Notes under the pieces: generated by a model | Databases searched by the model: none | What the model saw: only the letters and a program-made list of their open reading frames with translations | What the model was told of the DNA's origin: nothing | Translations under genes and position numbers: made by a program | Source: DAOTXL01 sp034434895 | Lineage (GTDB): Bacteria; Chloroflexota; Anaerolineae; JAAYZQ01 | NCBI GenBank assembly: GCA_034434895.1 | Contig: DAOTYI010000226.1 | Location: forward strand, 1 to 8,548 | Reading direction: 5' to 3' | DNA: 8,548 nucleotides | In this document: positions 6,919 through 8,548 of the stretch, piece by piece | Numbering within the stretch: position 1 is the stretch's first letter | How the letters are laid out: the number at the start of each line of letters is the position of its first letter

Positions 6919-6993
6919 TGGTGGACCCGGCCGGATTCGAACCGGCGATCTTCTGCGTGCAAAGCAGACGCCTTCCCGCTAGGCCACGGGCCC
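6919..6993 (-). tRNA. tRNA-Ala(UGC), CCA encoded
   Basis: The full cloverleaf can be drawn on the minus strand. The acceptor GGGCCCG (6993-6987) pairs with CGGGTCC. The D arm is GCC/GGC, the anticodon stem TCTGC/GCAGA has loop TTTGCAC (anticodon TGC), and the T arm GCCGG/CCGGC has loop TTCGAAT. The G3-U70 wobble, the main alanine identity element, is present. Discriminator A73 is at 6922 and CCA is encoded at 6921-6919. Its 5' end is 1 nt from the heptamer array. Confidence 0.95.
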
Positions 6994-6994
6994 G

Positions 6995-7050
6995 GACGAT
7001 TGACGATTGACGATTGACGATTGACGATTTACGATTTACGATTGACGATT
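6995..7050. repeat. Heptamer array, (G/T)ACGATT x 8
   Basis: There are eight uninterrupted 7-bp units: five GACGATT, two TACGATT (7030-7043) and one GACGATT (7044-7050). The array begins 1 nt from the tRNA-Ala 5' end and includes the stop codon of the four-helix gene (TAA at 7038-7036). It is the inverse complement of the array at 7402-7457, apart from the T/G variation. Confidence 0.95.
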
Positions 7051-7401
7051 TTGGCGGGCGCGCAGGGTTTTGAGGGAGGCGATGGTCATGGCGACGATCT
7101 CGTTGGTTTCCTTCATCAGGTCGGCCAGTTGGTTGTCGGGCACTAGCCTGGCTTCGATCAGCAGTTCCAGCCAGTACAGAGTCTCGTCAGCCTCCTCTTC
7201 CACAATCTTGAGCCTGGCGATCATGTCGGCTGTGGACCTGGCACGGCACGCCGCTCGATAATTCGCTCCCACCGAAGTCGCGGAACGAAGCAACTGCTTG
7301 CCAATGACCACCGCCGTCGGTTTCTGGGGCAGCGCCTCCACCAGCCGGATCACCCGCAGCCCCAAGTCCTTCGTCCGCCGTTTGAACTCTTCTTCGTTCA
7401 C
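7036..7401 (-). CDS. Four-helix-bundle protein (S23 / bAvd-like, TIGR02436-type)
   Basis: The 121-aa length is typical for the family (about 115-125). The signature is intact: LLRSATSVGANYRAACRARS (38-57), followed after a short gap by ARLKIVEEEADETLYWLELL (62-81), the two central helices. S23 proteins are encoded inside intervening sequences of 23S rRNA. The related bAvd forms a pentameric barrel that helps the reverse transcriptase of diversity-generating retroelements. Free-standing members have no proven role and probably bind nucleic acid. Here the GTG at 7401 is the only sensible start: it directly follows the heptamer array, and family homology begins just after it. No Shine-Dalgarno is visible, as the array is upstream. 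The reading frame stays open through the array and tRNA-Leu, but that part is not protein-like. The last codons (Gln-Asn-Arg-Gln-Ser-stop) are made by the downstream array. Confidence 0.88.
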   Translation of the reverse strand: MNEEEFKRRTKDLGLRVIRLVEALPQKPTAVVIGKQLLRSATSVGANYRAACRARSTADMIARLKIVEEEADETLYWLELLIEARLVPDNQLADLMKETNEIVAMTIASLKTLRARQNRQS

Positions 7402-7457
7402 AATCGTAAATCGTAAATCGTAAATCGTAAATCGTAAATCGTAAATCGTAAATCGTA
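7402..7457. repeat. Heptamer array, AATCGTA x 8
   Basis: There are eight perfect copies of AATCGTA, followed by a partial AAT at 7458-7460. On the gene strand this reads TTTACGA repeats directly upstream of the GTG start at 7401. Seven is not a multiple of three, so every forward frame gives the same stop-free seven-residue cycle, while the opposite strand has TAA in every frame. It ends about 6-9 nt from the 3' end of tRNA-Leu. Confidence 0.97.
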
Positions 7458-7466
7458 AATTGCGTG

Positions 7467-7550
7467 TGCCGACGAGAGGATTTGAACCTCCACACCCCGC
7501 AGGGTAACAGATCCTAAGTCTGTTGCGTCTGCCACTTCCGCCACGTCGGC
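7467..7550 (-). tRNA. tRNA-Leu(UAG)
   Basis: This is an 84-nt class II tRNA on the minus strand. The acceptor GCCGACG/CGTCGGC is perfect, the anticodon stem ACAGA/TCTGT has loop CTTAGGA (anticodon TAG), a long variable arm of about 14 nt follows, and the T loop is TTCAAAT. The discriminator is A, as leucine tRNAs need. CCA is not encoded (CAC follows). The 5' end is about 11 nt after the RNase P RNA 3' end, so both are likely cut from one transcript. Confidence 0.95.
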
Positions 7551-7561
7551 CTCTATCGGCC

Positions 7562-8044
7562 GGGCCGGATGGGATCATACCCCCGATTCTGTGGATTCCC
7601 CCCTGGTGCGGGGGTGAACCCTGCCGTCATCTGTCTCACCCCGGGATCGGGGTGGCGGCTCCTGACCTGCCGGGTGTGACCCGACCTCATCGTCGCCGCT
7701 GCGACGAGACCGAACCCTGGGCCCGGCCCACTCGCCTTGCTCCCGGTCGCACACTCGCCCAGCCGGCCATGTCACCACGGCCGCTGGTGGGCTCTTACCC
7801 CACCGGTTCGCCCCTTACCGGCTACCCTCCCCCTCTCCCCTGCGGAGGGGAGAAAAGGGGGCAGCGGCGGGAATCCTTTCTGTTGCGGTTGTAGTCAGGA
7901 CGCGGCTTTCGCCGGCCTGCCCCCACTTGCGGTTTCGTGGGGCAACCCTGTCCCGGCCCTGTGCCGGCACAGGAACCGGGACCGGGAGTCGGGAAGTTCC
8001 TCCAGACAGCCTGTGCTGCCCGGCGACGGCTCACCCATCGGCCC
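7562..8044 (-). ncRNA. rnpB: RNase P RNA (bacterial class A type)
   Basis: This is the catalytic RNA that cuts the 5' leader from pre-tRNAs. The conserved blocks occur in order on the minus strand. The 5' P4 region has GAGGAACTTCCCGA (about 8008-7988). The block with AACAGAAA and CCCGCC is near 7886-7865. GGTAAGGGGCGAA then GGTGGGGTAAGAGCCCACC spans about 7819-7783. AGATGACGGCAGG is at about 7631-7619, and the 3' P4 region has ACAGAATCGGGGGTATGATC near 7592-7573. The ends close as stem P1: 8044-8034 pairs with 7573-7562 with one bulged base. The 5' G at 8044 lies 7 nt after a perfect -10 box. At about 483 nt it is longer than the E. coli RNA (377 nt); a GC-rich hairpin near 7828-7862 accounts for part. 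It lies directly upstream of tRNA-Leu on the same strand. Confidence 0.9.
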
Positions 8045-8079
8045 ACTACGATTATAAAGTATCAGAGGGCAGGTGTCAA
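8044..8079 (-). promoter_or_regulatory. Consensus sigma70 promoter of rnpB
   Basis: On the minus strand a perfect TTGACA (8079-8074), exactly 17 nt, and a perfect TATAAT (8056-8051) put the start at about 8044, which is the first base of the P1 stem. A full-consensus promoter suits a stable-RNA gene and may also serve tRNA-Leu, the four-helix gene and tRNA-Ala. Confidence 0.9.
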
Positions 8080-8138
8080 GTTCAAATGCGCTATGCACCA
8101 GGCGCGAGGAGCCGGGTGGGGAATGGTGGCTGTGGGAT

Positions 8139-8174
8139 TTGACACCCGATCGGTTCGGTGGTATCTTTTCAGGA
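8139..8174 (+). promoter_or_regulatory. Divergent sigma70-like promoter
   Basis: On the plus strand TTGACA (8139-8144), 17 nt, and TATCTT (8162-8167, 4 of 6 matches) predict a start near 8174. It points away from rnpB toward the Thr/Pro-rich protein at the right edge; the two -35 boxes are 59 nt apart. Confidence 0.6.
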
Positions 8175-8270
8175 AAGGCTGGGGGCATGGCAATTCGCCC
8201 GTAGCCGGTTGCCAGAGGTTGCATCTGTTTATCGTGGAGGCGGCCTCTGCGCTCGCGGCGGTAAAGAAAG

Positions 8271-8548
8271 TTGCAACGCGTATCTGCATCCCATTGGCTG
8301 GCATCGTTGAGAACGCTGGTCTTGCCGTTGGTGGTCCTGTTGATCAGCGCCGCCTATTGGCGCACCGGGATGTCGCCGCCAGGAGAGGCCCAGGACCCCC
8401 CTCCGGGCGGAACGGCGTTGCCTGCGGTTCCGACCCTGCCCACCATGACGGCGACCTTCACTCCGTCGCCCACAGCGACCCAGACCCCAACCCCTACGCC
8501 AACTGCCACCTCCACGCCGACTCCCACCCCAACCTGGACTCCAACTCC
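8271..8548 (+). CDS. Exported protein with N-terminal anchor and Thr/Pro linker, 3' end outside window
   Basis: The frame opens after a stop at 8262-8264 and runs to the right edge. Starts can be TTG at 8271 or TTG at 8307; neither has a good ribosome site, so the start is uncertain. From 8307 the protein reads Met-Arg and then a hydrophobic stretch (LVLPLVVLLISAAY, about 8316-8357), a signal peptide or membrane anchor without a lipobox Cys. A short Pro/Gly-rich segment follows, then from about 8427 a long run of alternating Thr and Pro with some Ser, Ala and Trp. Such linkers tether extracellular domains in Chloroflexota; the functional domain lies beyond the window. The gene at the left edge has the same kind of linker before its propeller, so a related surface protein is possible. 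The promoter at 8139-8167 fits as its source. Confidence 0.65.
   Translation, partial: MQRVSASHWLASLRTLVLPLVVLLISAAYWRTGMSPPGEAQDPPPGGTALPAVPTLPTMTATFTPSPTATQTPTPTPTATSTPTPTPTWTPT

Larger units (their letters stand above)
6995..7460 (-). mobile_element. Four-helix-bundle element bounded by inverted heptamer arrays, between two tRNAs
   Basis: The unit consists of eight heptamers (6995-7050), the four-helix gene (7036-7401) and eight heptamers in inverse orientation (7402-7457). It fills almost the whole gap between tRNA-Leu (3' end 7467) and tRNA-Ala (5' end 6993), leaving about 6-9 nt and 1 nt outside. The start codon touches one array and the stop lies in the other, so gene and arrays look like one inherited unit. 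No transposase and no clear target duplication are visible. The same protein family is carried by intervening sequences in 23S rRNA of other bacteria, whose ends form an excised stem; here the arrays could pair over about 50 of 56 positions. Calling it a mobile element is inference. Confidence 0.55.

Noticed and set aside
6861..6962. Extension of the 144-aa gene upstream to 6962
   Set aside because: It would overlap the tRNA-Ala gene, and AAGGAG at 6867-6872 clearly marks the start at 6860.
6995..7457. CRISPR array
   Set aside because: The units are 7 bp, contiguous, without spacers, and in two inverted blocks; this is tandem-repeat structure.
7402..7578. N-terminal extension of the four-helix gene through the array and tRNA-Leu
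   Set aside because: It translates a tRNA gene and a heptamer repeat; family homology begins only after 7401.
8187..8204. Five-codon ORF (Met-Ala-Ile-Arg-Pro) downstream of the plus promoter
   Set aside because: An ATG follows AGGAAAGG at workable spacing, but five codons with no attenuator structure behind them are not enough to call a leader peptide.
7575..8224. Several short ORFs on both strands between tRNA-Leu and the divergent promoter
   Set aside because: They lie within RNase P RNA and its promoter and have no protein-like features.
8215..8330. Possible GroEL fragments (a GGG-containing stretch and an ENAG stretch)
   Set aside because: The two resemblances are short, in different frames and not supported by the sequence between them; chance is more likely.

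Overview
The window looks like a high-GC chromosome segment from Chloroflexota (probably an Anaerolineae/Caldilineae-type lineage). The basis is the Thr/Pro-rich linkers on exported proteins at both window edges, the mix of PQQ-like/CapA, Gfo/Idh and D-2-hydroxyacid dehydrogenase genes, and three overlapping genes that resemble conserved Chloroflexota hypotheticals. The taxonomic call is an inference; no taxonomic marker protein is present.

Left part, plus strand (1-4391). A gene open at the left edge encodes a Thr/Pro linker, a PQQ-type beta-propeller of about seven blades and a C-terminal CapA-like metallophosphatase domain. A 171-bp hairpin-rich, MITE-like insert follows (2057-2227). It has GTAA/TTAC ends and an 8-bp direct duplication that contains the start codon of the next gene. 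Then come a Gfo/Idh/MocA oxidoreductase and a D-2-hydroxyacid dehydrogenase, 2 nt apart. Last is a stub at 4237-4391 that keeps the first and last pieces of what looks like a HAD-family hydrolase with the middle deleted.

Middle part, minus strand (4403-6860). Three genes overlap by ATGA: a 144-aa unknown, an 89-aa DUF4177-like protein, and a 586-aa protein whose C-terminal third resembles the nucleoside-phosphorylase fold.

Right part, minus strand (6919-8079). This is a stable-RNA operon. A perfect TTGACA-N17-TATAAT promoter drives RNase P RNA (rnpB). tRNA-Leu(UAG) follows after about 11 nt, and tRNA-Ala(UGC) lies further on. Between the two tRNAs sits a compact element of about 466 bp: a gene for a four-helix-bundle (S23/bAvd-like, TIGR02436-type) protein bounded on each side by eight copies of a 7-bp repeat in inverted orientation. 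In the operon transcript the arrays could pair to form a stem with the gene in the loop. That layout resembles the intervening sequences of 23S rRNA that carry the same protein family. It is the most interesting feature of the window.

Right edge (8139-8548). A divergent sigma70-like promoter points right toward an exported protein with a signal/anchor segment and a long Thr/Pro linker, cut by the window end.

Transcription from the rnpB promoter could run through both tRNAs, the four-helix element and on into the three hypothetical genes. A stem-loop just after tRNA-Ala is the only candidate stop or attenuator I see in between.
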